Assembly (NCBI GenBank): GCA_028023455.1
Contig: JAQFVV010012441.1
Location: 5,319,492 to 5,383,491 of the forward strand
Origin: Epiperipatus broadwayi
Lineage: Eukaryota > Onychophora > Udeonychophora > Euonychophora > Peripatidae
Reading direction: 5' to 3'
DNA: 64,000 nt
Made by a program: the position numbers and the translations under genes. The first letter of the stretch is position 1. Every line of letters starts with the position of its first letter. The notes under the pieces are model-generated. The model saw only the letters and a list, made by a program, of their open reading frames with translations, did not search any database and was not told the origin of the DNA. This document shows positions 1 through 10,740 of this stretch, in pieces.

Positions 1-36
<36 letters not shown>
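1..36. repeat. (TA)n microsatellite
   Basis: Nearly pure TA dinucleotide tract at the window edge. It probably continues to the left of the window. Confidence 0.9.
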
Positions 37-40
<4 letters not shown>

Positions 41-3000
41 AACCATCTCTATATGGATAATAAAAATATACATAAAAATAATGTTAAAATAAAAATATTA
101 TTATTTTAAAACCAACTAGGCTAGCATGAATTGGTAAATCTAAGGAAGGTCACAAAGTGTCCATGAAGATAATAACTTCTAATATCGACGATATGCAAAA
201 ACAATAAATAGTTAAGAATCAGGACTATGAAATGAATATGAAATTCGAATTATGAATTAGGTGACAAATAAATTAGAATGTAGATGGCTAAATGGATGAT
301 GAAAACAAAATAAATGACTTAAGAGTGAGGAGAAGAGAAAGAAAATGTGTTAGGGTGATGAATGAGTAAGATGATGATAGAATAGGGGTCGATGAAGGTT
401 GAATCAATTATAATAATGAATTAAGGTAAAATGAGAATGAAGAAATAAAAGAAAGATCCAGGTGAAATATGAAAACAATATTGGTGATGAAGAATGAGAT
501 CCTGAATTATAAAATTAATACTGTGTTAAATGACAGATAAAATAAAACAAAATATGGATTCCAAACTTGACTAAAACAGAATATTTAATCATGAAATTAA
601 GATAACTATAAGTTTTAAAAACTAGAGAAGGAATTTACAATAAAACTGTGAAGATAAGCATAACTCATATCAAAGCAGAATAAATAACTTTAGACATAAA
701 AATGACCATAAATTCAAAATTACTATTGACAACTACTAATTTACTTTCTCAGGGTTAAATAATTTGAATATTACTATTTTAAAAAATATACTTGGTTCAG
801 TGAGAGGGATTTTGCCACTACCCAAATATAACGAACAAAGGCAGCTCATAAAACAAAATAGGATTAATAAAGAATATTTGGCAATCCCAATACCAACAGT
901 AATATGAACATTAAGCTTTATGAAGTACAAATAAATTCTTAATAAAGCAAACACTAACTTAGAAACTCTCTTTTATTAATAACTATATGGAATATGATCA
1001 AGATTGGTGAATGATGTATTTAATGATTCAAATAAACAGGTTATTTCAACAACAATAGATCATTAAAATATTATTTAAAATAAGACATGGGCTTGAGATC
1101 AACAGTGTTCTGATCAATAAACCATAAATTCTAAATGTATTTTAAAAATAGGAGTTTACCAAAATCATTGTGATATATTAATGTGTAATAAAATCTACTA
1201 TATTGATTGATAATGACTTTAAGACAATAAGATAATGTGTTGATAGCAATAACAATAATAATGTGGATGATGATTAGTAATAAGACCACAGGCAACGAAA
1301 TATATTTTCAAAACAATAAGATTTATTTACACTGTTTACAACTTTCTAAAATAATAATAAATAATTGAAAATATAAATATTTCAGAAACAATATAAAACA
1401 AGGTATATTCATTTGGTTGCAGATATATTCCCTTTAGATTTATTAACAGTTTTAATGCACTGATATGTTTAGTATTTATAATAACCATCTATAGTATGCT
1501 ATTAAGAGCATTAAAGTATAACTAAACTTTACTAATAGGTAATATGATAATGACAATTACCATATGAAGCACAAATGACAATTATTATTTAGCATTCAGC
1601 AGTCAATTTTATAAATTTGAGAACAGACACCAGATATCAAATATATACAGGATAATAAACTTTGGCTATGTTCACAGAATAATCATCTTAACTATTGAAA
1701 TATTTTACTGAACCATCGGTGAACTACTATTTGATGGAAATAAAATGACATTGGATATGTGTATCTCTTATTATGCTACACAAAAGATTAGTTTTAAAAT
1801 TATTAATAAATATTGTTGGTTTGCTTGTAAACTGCTGACAAGATACCACAACACAATAATACAGTATTTTATTTAACTAAACACTATAGATAAACAAGGG
1901 TCCTTGAAGCTAACTCTACCTTATCATTACCATACAATTTTAATATACCAAGATCATCACCACACATGGTAGAAAATAACTAGAAATTATCATGATGAAT
2001 CAGACAATAAAAAGAGGTTCCTCAAAACAATATTATATAGTTTTATAACAATATGGCAGATTCCAATACCTTTTTACCATGTACAAAAATGTGTGGACAT
2101 TGTTTCAACATGGGAAATGGAATGCATACCATAAAATAAACCTCTTTGGGGATTAAACTATAGTCACTAAACATGAAATAATTATAAGGTTAAAATAACA
2201 GAAACCTATCTTAGAATAAGCAATGGGAGATTATATTTCATCTACCAATTAATTATATCTATGATACAATCTTTAATAAAATTATATGTTTCTCACACTT
2301 ATCAAATAGAAACAAGCACAACTCCTCATCAAAACAATGGCATGATAAAATAATTCTCACATTAAAAGCTAAAAAGAAAAATGCCCCATTTCAAATAATG
2401 CATATGCTAAATAGTGTATGAAACCAACAAATATATTGTAAGTCAAATGACTATAAAGTATTGTTAGAAACAATAAAATTTGCAATAATAAAAAAGACAC
2501 AGTCAATGAAAAATAGCATAAATTCTATAAACTAAAGTGGACATATTAAATAATAGGTAAAATAAAGTAAATATATAAAATGAATGTATACCTGGTTATA
2601 TGGAAAACTCTGTATAATAAAATAATTATGTCATCCTAAGTAAATACTTTTATGCTTCTGAGAAATTATTCTGATTACCTATAGATATAATGTTAATAGA
2701 CAATTCCCAAAAATGTAAGAGATGGGTGTCTATCTAGACAAGCCAAATTTAATATTAACTTCAAGCTAATCAGTACAAAATATATGTATATAATTTTACC
2801 TTAGTATGTTTTACTATAAATAGAAGAAAATATAATATATATCTTAATAGCATATCCAAAGTTAATATAAAGTATTAATAAACATGTATAACATAAAAAA
2901 TCTTTATAATTATACTTCATTTTATTTTCATAAGCAGTAATTTAAATTTCTTCACCATGAGCTGACTGACAAGGGAAAATGATATCATTGTCTGCTGACA

Positions 3001-4702
3001 AATTATTTTACAAGGAGACACATCCATATTCTTTACATTTATCATGATAAAATAAATAAAACATTTAAGAGTTTCTGGCAAACAAAACAATCATACAGTA
3101 ATGCTCATAAATATATATTTTTTTAGAATTTTGGATCTATTTTTTTTTTTCAAAACAAAGCTATAGCTCAAATAATATCTTCAGTTTTAAATCACAAGAT
3201 AAAAATTTTCTCAAACTATTGTTATTGATTTTTCCATCTGCATTAATATATTGGAATAATTAATAATGATTCTTACAATTTAAAGTATTTTAAAATATTT
3301 TTCTTAGTAGTTAAGACTAGTGTTAACTCCAACATTTCACAATAGTAATTAAGATGTTTCTATTTACTTTTTTTATTTTATCTGTAATTTTAAACATTTT
3401 CTTTCATAATACTATTATAAATTATTGTTTTCTTTCATCAAGATTTGCATTAAGTCTATTCAATTGAGCTATAAGTTAAATATCTTTTACAATTACCAAT
3501 ATGGAATATATATTCTGATATACATTTTTAATAATGAAGAAAACACGCTTTCTAAATAGGTTCATCAGAATATTTTGATAAAGATATAAATTAAATTCAT
3601 GTATTATATACTATATGTAAATTTAAAGTAGATTTTTTTTTAAAATTTAAATTCAGAAAATTTTGTTTGAATTACTTTTGATCAGGTTCTTATTACATTT
3701 GGTATAAAGACAAAAAGTATTTTATAAATGAATGCACAGAATACTTTTTTTTACCATTCCAAACAAATAATTGTTAATCTTTAAACATACATAATACATA
3801 TAATAATTAAGGTTGTAGTAATATATAAAATAAAATTTTATGCTTACAATCTCTTGTCCAGTTTTAAATCTGAAGTCTCATTGAATGAAGTATTTCTTCT
3901 TCAAAATAGTTTCCATTTTTTTAAATGTGAATTTCTAGTGATTATCATTGATAGATCAGTAAGTCAGATGAATGCAAGGAAGTGAAATTCTCTACTTTAT
4001 AATTTTATGAATCAACATATAATTGACTATCATTTAAATTCCATTCAAATTAAAATCCAGTGTTATTTATTTTTAGTTTCTTCTTGGTCTTAAATTTTGT
4101 TATAGCTTAGATGTTATCTCTTCTCTTGTTCTTTTAATGACCCCCCTCCCTGCAAACTATCTTAAATTATTTTATCTCTTTATCAAATGGATTTGTTGCA
4201 AAAAGATAAACCAATTAAGACTTGGTTTGTGCATACAATTAATATGTCTTCATCTATATTCATTAGTGATAACTAAGCAGCTGTTCAAAATGATTTTAAA
4301 TCACCATAAAAATATGCTTAAACATTAATTATAAAGATTACTTTAGAATAGTTATAATTTCAATTTTTTTGAGTATTACTTAATAATAATACAAAATTAA
4401 ATATTTTTATACTTATAAATTAATAAGAGACTAATAAATTCTTATTTTAATTTTATAAAAAATTAATCCATCTGACAGATTGCATAGTAAATTTCCATAC
4501 ACATCCTGGAAGAGGACTTATCATATGACTCACAGGAAATCTGTTAATAAAATTTACTTAATTTTAAAATAAAATTTGGCACTACAACAACATACCGCTG
4601 ATATAATACACTGATTTAATACATTTCCATTATTGTCAATTAAAATTATAAATTTTACACATTTGACCTCATAAATAAGGCTTGCCAAACATAGAGCACC
4701 CA
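37..4702. other. Gene-free AT-rich DNA
   Basis: No frame here resembles a known family, and the longest open frames (60-72 codons) look like chance in low-complexity DNA. The first 600 bases are purine-rich on the plus strand with many GATGA and GAATGA words. A short C-rich run lies at about 4140. I see no repeat or RNA gene that I can name. Confidence 0.6.
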
Positions 4703-4743
4703 ATGATAAGATTACTATATATATATATATATATAGTAATCTT

Positions 4744-4748
<5 letters not shown>
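4703..4748. repeat. Perfect 46-bp palindrome
   Basis: The left arm starts ATGATAAGATTACTA and the right arm is its exact reverse complement, with a TA core. A further (TA)n tract follows to about 4780. It could form a cruciform or be a minimal foldback insertion in TA repeats. Confidence 0.9.
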
Positions 4749-4783
<35 letters not shown>

Positions 4784-4990
4784 CTGTAAAATACAGTATC
4801 CATTATAAAATATTATATATTTAAAAAAAAAAAAACCAAATCTTGCATGCAGTAAATTAATTTAATAATAAAAAAAGTGTTTGCATTGTTACTTTAGATA
4901 ATAAAAAATGGATATCTATACCATTTATAAATAACATGCAATCTAAAATTAATTAAGAAAATATTTAAAGAAAAGCATAATATTTCATTT

Positions 4991-5398
4991 TGTGTTGCTC
5001 CAAATGTTAATTGATTGATTAATAATTCTAAGAGTATAATTCCTAAATTGCAAAGAAGTAATATAATTTATCAAATTTCATGTGGATGTAATAAATTTTA
5101 TATCGGTGAATCAAGATGTTCTGTGGAAAAAAGATAGAAGGAGCAACAATTATTATATAATCGAATTAAAAATAACATAAATAGTCAATTTAATACAGCT
5201 TCAGTATTCTTTCAACATGAAAAAACTTGTAATTATAAATTTACATTTAATAGTAATGAAATAAAAATATTAATGGAAAAAAGAAATCATAAAAAAAGGA
5301 AAATTAAAGAGGCAATATTAATTGATACATATAAGAATGATGTTATTAATAGGCAAGTTGCAAATATGGCCATGCACAGCTTATGGAAATATATGTAA
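4991..5398 (+). pseudogene. Penelope-like element GIY-YIG endonuclease fragment, copy 1
   Basis: Frame 2 reads as the carboxy-terminal GIY-YIG nuclease of a Penelope-like retroelement. In such elements this domain nicks the target DNA and the reverse transcriptase (RT) lies upstream. Visible: NIIYQISCGC followed by KFYIGES (the split GIY and YIG motifs with the usual cysteines), then a KRxKE helix, an H-x4-C pair, and an end containing KIKEAILI and HSLWKYM before TAA at 5396. A TGA at 5012 and a TAG at 5134 interrupt the frame, and the RT is missing, so this is a 5'-truncated dead copy. A hammerhead-like motif follows 35 bases after the stop. The same carboxy-terminal pattern recurs at 5640, 25.7, 42 and 56 kb, which supports the call. 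No other family fits as well. Confidence 0.8.
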
Positions 5399-5401
5399 TA
5401 T

Positions 5402-5481
5402 TAAGTTTAAAAAATTTGAAATTCAGTTAAAGCTGATGAGGATTAGCACATAATCGCAAGTGCTATAAAATAATTTAAACT
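5402..5481 (+). ncRNA. Hammerhead-like ribozyme motif downstream of Penelope copy 1
   Basis: The core CTGATGA is at 5433-5439. It is followed by a stem II candidate (GATTA with TAATC) and then GCAA at 5456-5459 in place of the canonical GAAA. Four bases (GTGC), then T and A, match the very short stem III spacing seen in the other Penelope copies. Distal flanks AGTTTAAA and TTTAAACT are complementary and could close stem I, although the proximal stem I does not pair. Penelope-like elements are known to carry minimal type I hammerheads, so the position is as expected. The A-to-C change in GCAA probably inactivates it. Confidence 0.6.
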
Positions 5482-5553
5482 ATAATATTGTATTTACCAT
5501 TAAAATTATATATATATTAAATACAGTAATATTCATATAATTTAACTTATTCT

Positions 5554-5600
5554 ATTAGAAATACTTTTGACTGTATTACTTTTAGCCTTTGTCAACTATA
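5554..5600 (-). ncRNA. Degenerate hammerhead-like motif of Penelope copy on the minus strand
   Basis: On the minus strand the order is TAG, then TTGACAA (core with two changes), a stem II region, AAAA (for GAAA), GTAT, T, T and CTA. The four-base gap between AAAA and the T matches the other copies, and TAG/CTA closes stem I. It lies downstream of the minus-strand GIY-YIG frame, at the place the motif occupies in copies 1, 2 and 5. It is decayed and probably inactive. Confidence 0.5.
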
Positions 5601-5639
5601 TAATGCTGAATAATCACAATGAGACCTCATTTCATAACT

Positions 5640-6118
5640 CCCATAATTCAACTCAGTTTTTCAGAAATTCTGTTGTTTTAATGTTTGATTATTGACAATT
5701 CATTAACATTTAACAATTTTTTGAAATTGATGTAGCCTCTCTTATTTTACATTTATTGTGACAACTTTCAATTTGTATAAGGTTTATGTTTTTATAATCA
5801 AATTTAAATCTATATTTACAACTTTTATTATGATCAAATATAACAGATGATGAAGGTTTATTTTTATCATTTCATGATTGTTTATAATTTTTTGAACTCG
5901 TTTATATAAAAGTATACGATCCTTTATTCTTTTTCCTAATGTACATTTAATTTAGATTCACTGATATATTGTAAGCCACATTTATATATAATACAATTTT
6001 GATTAAAATGTAAATTTTTGTTTTTTAATTTTTTTTTTTTACTTTTTATAAATACAGATTTAAATTTTATTATAAAACCACAAAAATTATATAGATTGAA
6101 CATTGCAGCAATAAACAT
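5640..6118 (-). pseudogene. Penelope-like element GIY-YIG fragment on the minus strand
   Basis: Read from 6118 downward, the frame contains NCIIYKCG followed by QYISES (YIG changed to YIS). After a one-base frameshift near 5940 it continues with SSVIFDHNKSCKYRFKFDY and KCKIREATSIS. These align residue by residue with copy 1 (SVFFQHEKTCNYKFTFN and KRKIKEAILI). Several stops interrupt it. It faces copy 1 tail to tail with about 240 bases between their stops, and each carries a hammerhead-like motif in that gap. The RT part is absent. Confidence 0.75.
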
Positions 6119-6186
6119 AAAATAAAGAGGTTATATTAATTTAATGAAATCATCAAATGTTATTAAATCATCAATCATCGAACATT

Positions 6187-7396
6187 ACAAGAACAAAATT
6201 GTGGGGGAACTGAATAGAACAAGCTGGATTTAAAAGTGGTTTTAGTACAATAGATCATATCCAGGTATTGAGGGAAGTCATAGAAAGGACAAATGAATAT
6301 GAGTTGTCATTATGTTTTGGATTTGTAGATTATGAAAAAGCATTCGATTCTATACACATTTCTTCAGTGAGTAAAGCATTGGATCACCAAGGTATAGATC
6401 CAGGATATTGTCATATTTTAAAGAATATTTATAAAAATGCAACAGCAACAATTAGATTACATAATGATACTGGAAAAATCAACATTGAGAAAGGTGTAAG
6501 ACAAGGTGACTCAATATCTCCAAAATTTTTTACAGCAGTGCTGCAAGAAGTATTTTGTGGATTAAAATGGGAAACTAAAGGAGTGAAAGTAAATGGAGAG
6601 TTTTTAAGTCATTTAGATTTCGCAGATGATGTAGTTGTTTTTGCAAATAATGCTTCAGAGCTGCAGGAAATGTTGCAGGAATTAGAAGATGAAAGTAGAA
6701 AAGTAGGACTAAAGATAAATGTTAAAAAGACTAAAGTAATGTTTAATCAATTTGCTCAAATTATGAAAATAAAGATTGATTATGAAGAATTAGAAGAAGT
6801 TAACAGTTACAAATACCTTGGTCAGATTGTTAATACAGATGGAACCATAATGGAGAAAATTAATCATAGAATTAAACTTGGTTGGAGTGCTTTTGGTAGA
6901 AATAACTTGATACTAAAAGGAAATATGCCTATGTGTTTGAAAAGGATGGTTTTTAACAAATGTGTTTTACCAGTTCTTACTTATGGATCTGAGACTTGAA
7001 CACTTAATAGAAGAGCAGTACAGAGACTTCAGACCACTCAAAGGAGAATGGAGAGATGTATGTTGGGAGTAACAAGAAGAGATTGAAAACGCAATGTATG
7101 GGTAAGACAACAAATAGGTGTTAGTGACCTTATTGAAAAAATTAAAAGATTGAAATGGAGTTGGGCTGGACATATTTCTAGAGAGATGATAATAGATGGA
7201 CAATTGAAATTTTAAACTGGATTCCAAGAGATTGTAAAAGACCCAGAAAGAGACCACATGTGAGATGAATGGATGAAATAAGAAAATGTGCAGGAGTGTT
7301 GTGGAGAAGAGAAGCTAAAGATCAGAGAAGATGGATTAAACTTGGAGAGACCTTTATCCTGCAGTGGATTGATAATGGTTGATGATGATGATGATA
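6187..7396 (+). mobile_element. RTE-like LINE, 5'-truncated
   Basis: This is the 3' part of a non-LTR retrotransposon. The RT frame ends in a QWIDNG-stop carboxy terminus, followed directly by a (TGATGA)-type trinucleotide tail at 7380-7396. Short trinucleotide tails of this sort are typical of RTE-clade elements. The endonuclease and the first RT motifs are missing, consistent with 5' truncation on insertion. The 5' boundary is approximate. Confidence 0.8.
6214..7381 (+). pseudogene. Reverse transcriptase fragment of RTE-like LINE
   Basis: The frame is open from 6214 to 6999. It shows RT motif A (FVDYEKAFDSI), motif B (GVRQGDSISPKFF), the catalytic FADD box (HLDFADDVVVFA) and the thumb motif SYKYLGQIV. 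A TGA at 6997 sits where relatives have Trp (the ETWTL region). After it the same frame continues with RRAVQRLQTTQRRMERCMLG, meets another TGA at 7084, and shifts frame near 7183. It then recovers as RWTIEILNWIPRDCKRPR, with a third TGA at a Trp position (HVR-stop-MDE, about 7254), and ends in LGETFILQWIDNG. The product would copy element RNA into DNA at a nicked target. This copy cannot encode it. Confidence 0.85.
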
Positions 7397-8160
7397 TATA
7401 TATATAACATATTTTTGGATATAATCATATATTATTTTGTATTAATTTCCAATGCATCAGATGAAATAACCTCCATTATGTTTCTTTTAATAAATGTATT
7501 ATTAGTTCAAAATCCATATTGGCTGAGTGAAGTAAAGTTCTAAACTTTCGATTGGTCTCTTACAGAATCAGTAGTAAAATTACATTTGTCATTTTAAATT
7601 ATACTCATTTTAGTTTAGTTTCTAAAAAGCAAATTAATAATTTCCCAGATTATTAAAGTAAACAAAAGTTTTTTTTCAAAAATAAATTTCTATTTATAAT
7701 TGACAAAAATAATCTACACTAGACAACATAAAATGTACTTTTTTCAACCTATTACAAAATGCAGCCTACATCATTGATTTATTTCTCAATTTACTCTTAT
7801 ATAAAAGTAAAAAATTTTTACTGAAATCTGAATTATTATTCTAAAATAATTATATTTTCATACATATTTTATAAAAATAATAATAAATACATAAAAAAAT
7901 TCTCTAAAACATATTTTCATTTTGAATATCAAAACAAAGAACTTAAAACTGTCAAAATAGTTCACAAGTGCTCCCTTGTTTAGAGATTGAGAATCAACCA
8001 ATCAACACCTTGGAAGGCAGATCCTATCTTATTGTTATAATTTTAAATTTAAATCTTATTGATTTATTAGTTGTGAAATAATAATATAGGTGGCAGCATC
8101 ATATAACATGTTTTTTTCAATATGGATGGAAGTGAAACATGTAGGGTGATTATATGCAAT
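7397..8160. other. Gene-free AT-rich DNA between elements
   Basis: A short TA run follows the RTE tail. The rest is AT-rich with no frame that I recognise. Confidence 0.6.
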
Positions 8161-8289
8161 GGGTCTATATATAATAGATAGGGTATATGAGCATAGACTT
8201 TCATATGACCCACCACTCTACACAACTATCTGGATAAGAGTAGGAATACAGTCCAACACATACATGTTTAAAAGATAAATAATAAGCAA
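8161..8289 (-). repeat. Family M repeat, partial unit ending at the hammerhead cleavage position
   Basis: It matches the units at 9952-10415 and 10416-10572 over the stretch that includes GGGTATATGAGCA, CATATGACCCACCACTCT and CCAACACATACATGTT. It stops at ...AATAAGCAA|TAT, the counterpart of AATCACCAA|TAT in the full unit. On the minus strand that is the predicted hammerhead cleavage point. LINE copy A begins immediately to the right. Confidence 0.75.
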
Positions 8290-9930
8290 TATGATAGAGT
8301 AAATAGAAATAGATTATGGATAAGTTTAGCAAATTTGGGAATGGATGAAGCTTTAATAGATATTATTAAGAAATTATATGAAAATAATTATTATATATAT
8401 CAATTAGAGAATATAGAATCAATTAAAGTTAAAAATGGTGTGGGACTAAGGCAAGGATGCCCTATGTCACCTATTTTGTTTGTGTTGTATTTGAGTGAAA
8501 TGGAAAGAGCAATAGAAAGATTAGGAAGAGGGATAGAGATACCGTTAATAGGTAGTAAGGGAGTATTTATTTTGTCAGGTCTTTTTTTTGCAGATGATAT
8601 ATTTTTGTGTGCAGAAAAAAGAGAAGATATGGAAGTTATGTTGAGGACATGTGCAAGGGTGGGTAAAGAGATGGGGATTAAATTTAGTGAAGAAAAATCA
8701 AATATAATGATGGTTAATACTGAGGAAAGAGAAGATGTAGAATTTTTATTGGGAGATATTAAGTTAAGTGTGGTGAATAGATATAGTTATTTGGGAATTA
8801 TTTTAAGTAATCAGAAAAATTATTTGGATGAATGGGAGAAAAAATTGATAAATGAAGCAAAGAAAAGAAAGGGATTGATAAAGAAATTAACAGTATTTTC
8901 ATATAATAAATATGATGTAGCTAGAATTATATGGAAAGGAGTTGCAGTAGCAGGGTTAACATATGGTAATGATGCATTATATGTTAGTAAAAAGATATTA
9001 GATTATTTAGAAAAAACTCAAAGGGAAGTAGGAAGACATGCATTGGATGCAGAAGTATGGACAGCAAGGGAGGCAATTCAAGGAGAAATGGGATGGTCAA
9101 GTTTTCATATGAGAGATGCAAAAAGTAAAATGAAAATGTTTGGTAGATTGCAGTTTATGGATAATAAAAGAATAGCTAAAATAGTATTTAATTGGGTTAT
9201 GAGTAAAGGGCAGGTAACAAGATGGGTGAGAAAGGTAATGCGCTATGCAAAAGATTTGGATAAAGAATTTATATCAGTATATTTGTACAAAAGATGGGAT
9301 GATTGTGTTAAGAGGATTATTGAGTGTTATAGTAGTAAGGAATGGGATAAAAGAATAGATTTATTAATAAAGACTAGGGAGTTAGAGAGATGGAGAAATA
9401 GTATGGAGAGTAAAAAGAGTTTAAATATATATAGAAATAAACAGAATATTAGGTGTGAGTTAATATATGATAATAGTAAGGAAAGTAGTTTATTGTTTAA
9501 AGCTCGAACGGGATCTTTAGCTACAAAAGAATATACATGTAAATGGAAAAATATGGGTGATTTATTTTGTAAATTATGTAAGGAAGGAATTGAAAATATT
9601 AGGCATTTGTTAATTGAATGTAAATGTTTGAAAACAGAAAGGGTACATATAATGAAGTTGTGGAAAAATAAATATGAAAAGAGTGATTATACAGAAAGTG
9701 AATTATTGGTTTTTATGCTAGGTTTGGGAAAAGATAAGGGGGATTTAGATATAAAGGTTATAGAGTTGACAAAAATTATGTTGTGGAAATGGGATAGAGC
9801 AGATTATGGGTAAATTTAGAGTGGGGAATGTAAAAGAAAGTGGCTAACAGGTTTATCTGGGCTTAATTGATGAGATATTCTTGACTTCGTTTAAGGAGAA
9901 GCCATAATACATCACATCACATCACATTCA
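8290..9930 (+). mobile_element. CR1-like LINE copy A, 5'-truncated
   Basis: It is homologous to LINE copy B from B position about 14167 to its 3' end. Both share the 3' untranslated region (TTATCTGGGC, TTCTTGACTTCGTTTAAGGA, GAAGCCA) and end in a short ACATC-type repeat tail (9909-9927). The 5' end falls inside the RT, just after motif A, and abuts a family M unit. Confidence 0.85.
8335..9813 (+). CDS. Reverse transcriptase carboxy-terminal half, open, of CR1-like LINE copy A
   Basis: The frame is open from 8292 to TAA at 9811. The first ATG is at 8341, so the annotated start only marks the open region. It contains RT motif B (GLRQGCPMSPILF), the catalytic FADD (GLFFADDIFLCAEKR), a thumb motif YSYLGIILS, and a carboxy-terminal C-x2-C-x7-H-x4-C knuckle in CKLCKEGIENIRHLLIEC. 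Motif A with its first catalytic aspartate was lost at the 5' truncation, so the protein cannot be active even though about 500 codons remain open. Codon use is A- and G-rich, as in copy B. The absence of stops suggests this copy is younger than B, or luckier. Confidence 0.85.
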   Translation: MGMDEALIDIIKKLYENNYYIYQLENIESIKVKNGVGLRQGCPMSPILFVLYLSEMERAIERLGRGIEIPLIGSKGVFILSGLFFADDIFLCAEKREDMEVMLRTCARVGKEMGIKFSEEKSNIMMVNTEEREDVEFLLGDIKLSVVNRYSYLGIILSNQKNYLDEWEKKLINEAKKRKGLIKKLTVFSYNKYDVARIIWKGVAVAGLTYGNDALYVSKKILDYLEKTQREVGRHALDAEVWTAREAIQGEMGWSSFHMRDAKSKMKMFGRLQFMDNKRIAKIVFNWVMSKGQVTRWVRKVMRYAKDLDKEFISVYLYKRWDDCVKRIIECYSSKEWDKRIDLLIKTRELERWRNSMESKKSLNIYRNKQNIRCELIYDNSKESSLLFKARTGSLATKEYTCKWKNMGDLFCKLCKEGIENIRHLLIECKCLKTERVHIMKLWKNKYEKSDYTESELLVFMLGLGKDKGDLDIKVIELTKIMLWKWDRADYG

Positions 9931-9951
9931 GAATATTGATTAACTGAAACA

Positions 9952-10415
9952 CAGGCTTATTATATACCTGTGTCTATATATGTAATATATAGGGTATATG
10001 AGCACAGACTTTCACATGACCCACCACTCTCCACACTATCTCATAACACTAATAACACTCCAACACATACATGTTGAAAATATAAATAATCACCAATATA
10101 CGTATTTCATGCTAAACCAGCAATCATCAGTTGGTCCAGATTACCATCTCCACACATATATGCTATAAGTGCTCAGATATATATTAAGATAGCCAAAGTT
10201 CATACTTTAATGAACAGGCTTCAATATACTCCACCCTCCAACTCTTCAACTGTCCATCCAATTGAAAATCTGATGATGGAACACTCAAAAGCCACCATGA
10301 GGCCGAGATTCTTGTCACAACCATGTTGACCTAAAGTCAATCTGACCCCTCATGCAAAGGACATAATCCATTTAATACATATACAAGGGATGGGTAGACA
10401 TCTCTATTATGTAAT
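9952..10415 (-). repeat. Family M repeat, full unit with hammerhead
   Basis: This 464-bp unit is followed directly by the first 157 bp of a second unit (10416-10572), so the arrangement is tandem. Each unit starts with a hairpin (AACACAGG with CCTGTGT). The full unit carries a minus-strand hammerhead at about 10090-10137. Diverged relatives occur at 18.9, 29.2, 38.2 and 56.8 kb. I see no coding frame in it. It behaves like a hammerhead-bearing satellite or retrozyme-like repeat. Confidence 0.75.
10090..10137 (-). ncRNA. Hammerhead ribozyme, type I, family M
   Basis: On the minus strand the order is ACCAA (stem I), CTGATGA (plus 10124-10130), TTGCTG-GTT-TAGCAT (stem II), GAAA (plus 10105-10108), TACGTAT (short stem III), A at the cleavage position, then TTGGT closing stem I. 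Both conserved core strands are intact and stems I and III pair. The weak point is a T-T mismatch at the base of stem II. Predicted cleavage lies between plus positions 10096 and 10097. Activity is inferred from sequence only. Confidence 0.75.
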
Positions 10416-10572
10416 AACTGAAACACAGGCTTATTATATACCTGTGTCTATATATGTAATATATAGGGTATATGAGCACAGACTTTCACATGACCCACCA
10501 CTCTCCACACTATCTCATAACCCTGATACACTCCAACACATACATGTTGAAAAGATAAATAATCACCAATAT
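10416..10572 (-). repeat. Family M repeat, second unit, cut at the hammerhead cleavage position
   Basis: It matches 9952-10105 closely up to AATCACCAATAT, then changes to LINE copy B sequence. The break coincides, to within a few bases, with the cleavage point predicted for the intact hammerhead of the preceding unit. Confidence 0.75.
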
Positions 10573-10740
10573 TTGTATTGTGGATGAAAGTATAAATTGT
10601 GATTGAGAGAGTGAGTTATTTGAAAGATTGAAAATTTTTTGTGTTTAATTGTTTGAAAGATTTTCATGTCATTTTAGGTACAGTAGTTTTTTTTTAAAAA
10701 AAGTTGTTCTTGTTGAATGTGTGTTAGTGTAAGGATAATT

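Noticed and set aside
736-954. 72-codon minus-strand open frame
   Set aside because: Hydrophobic translation of AT-rich DNA with no motif, no neighbours and no repeat copy.
10271-10320. Another CTGATGA hammerhead core in the family M unit
   Set aside because: No GAAA strand and no stem II follow at the required distance.
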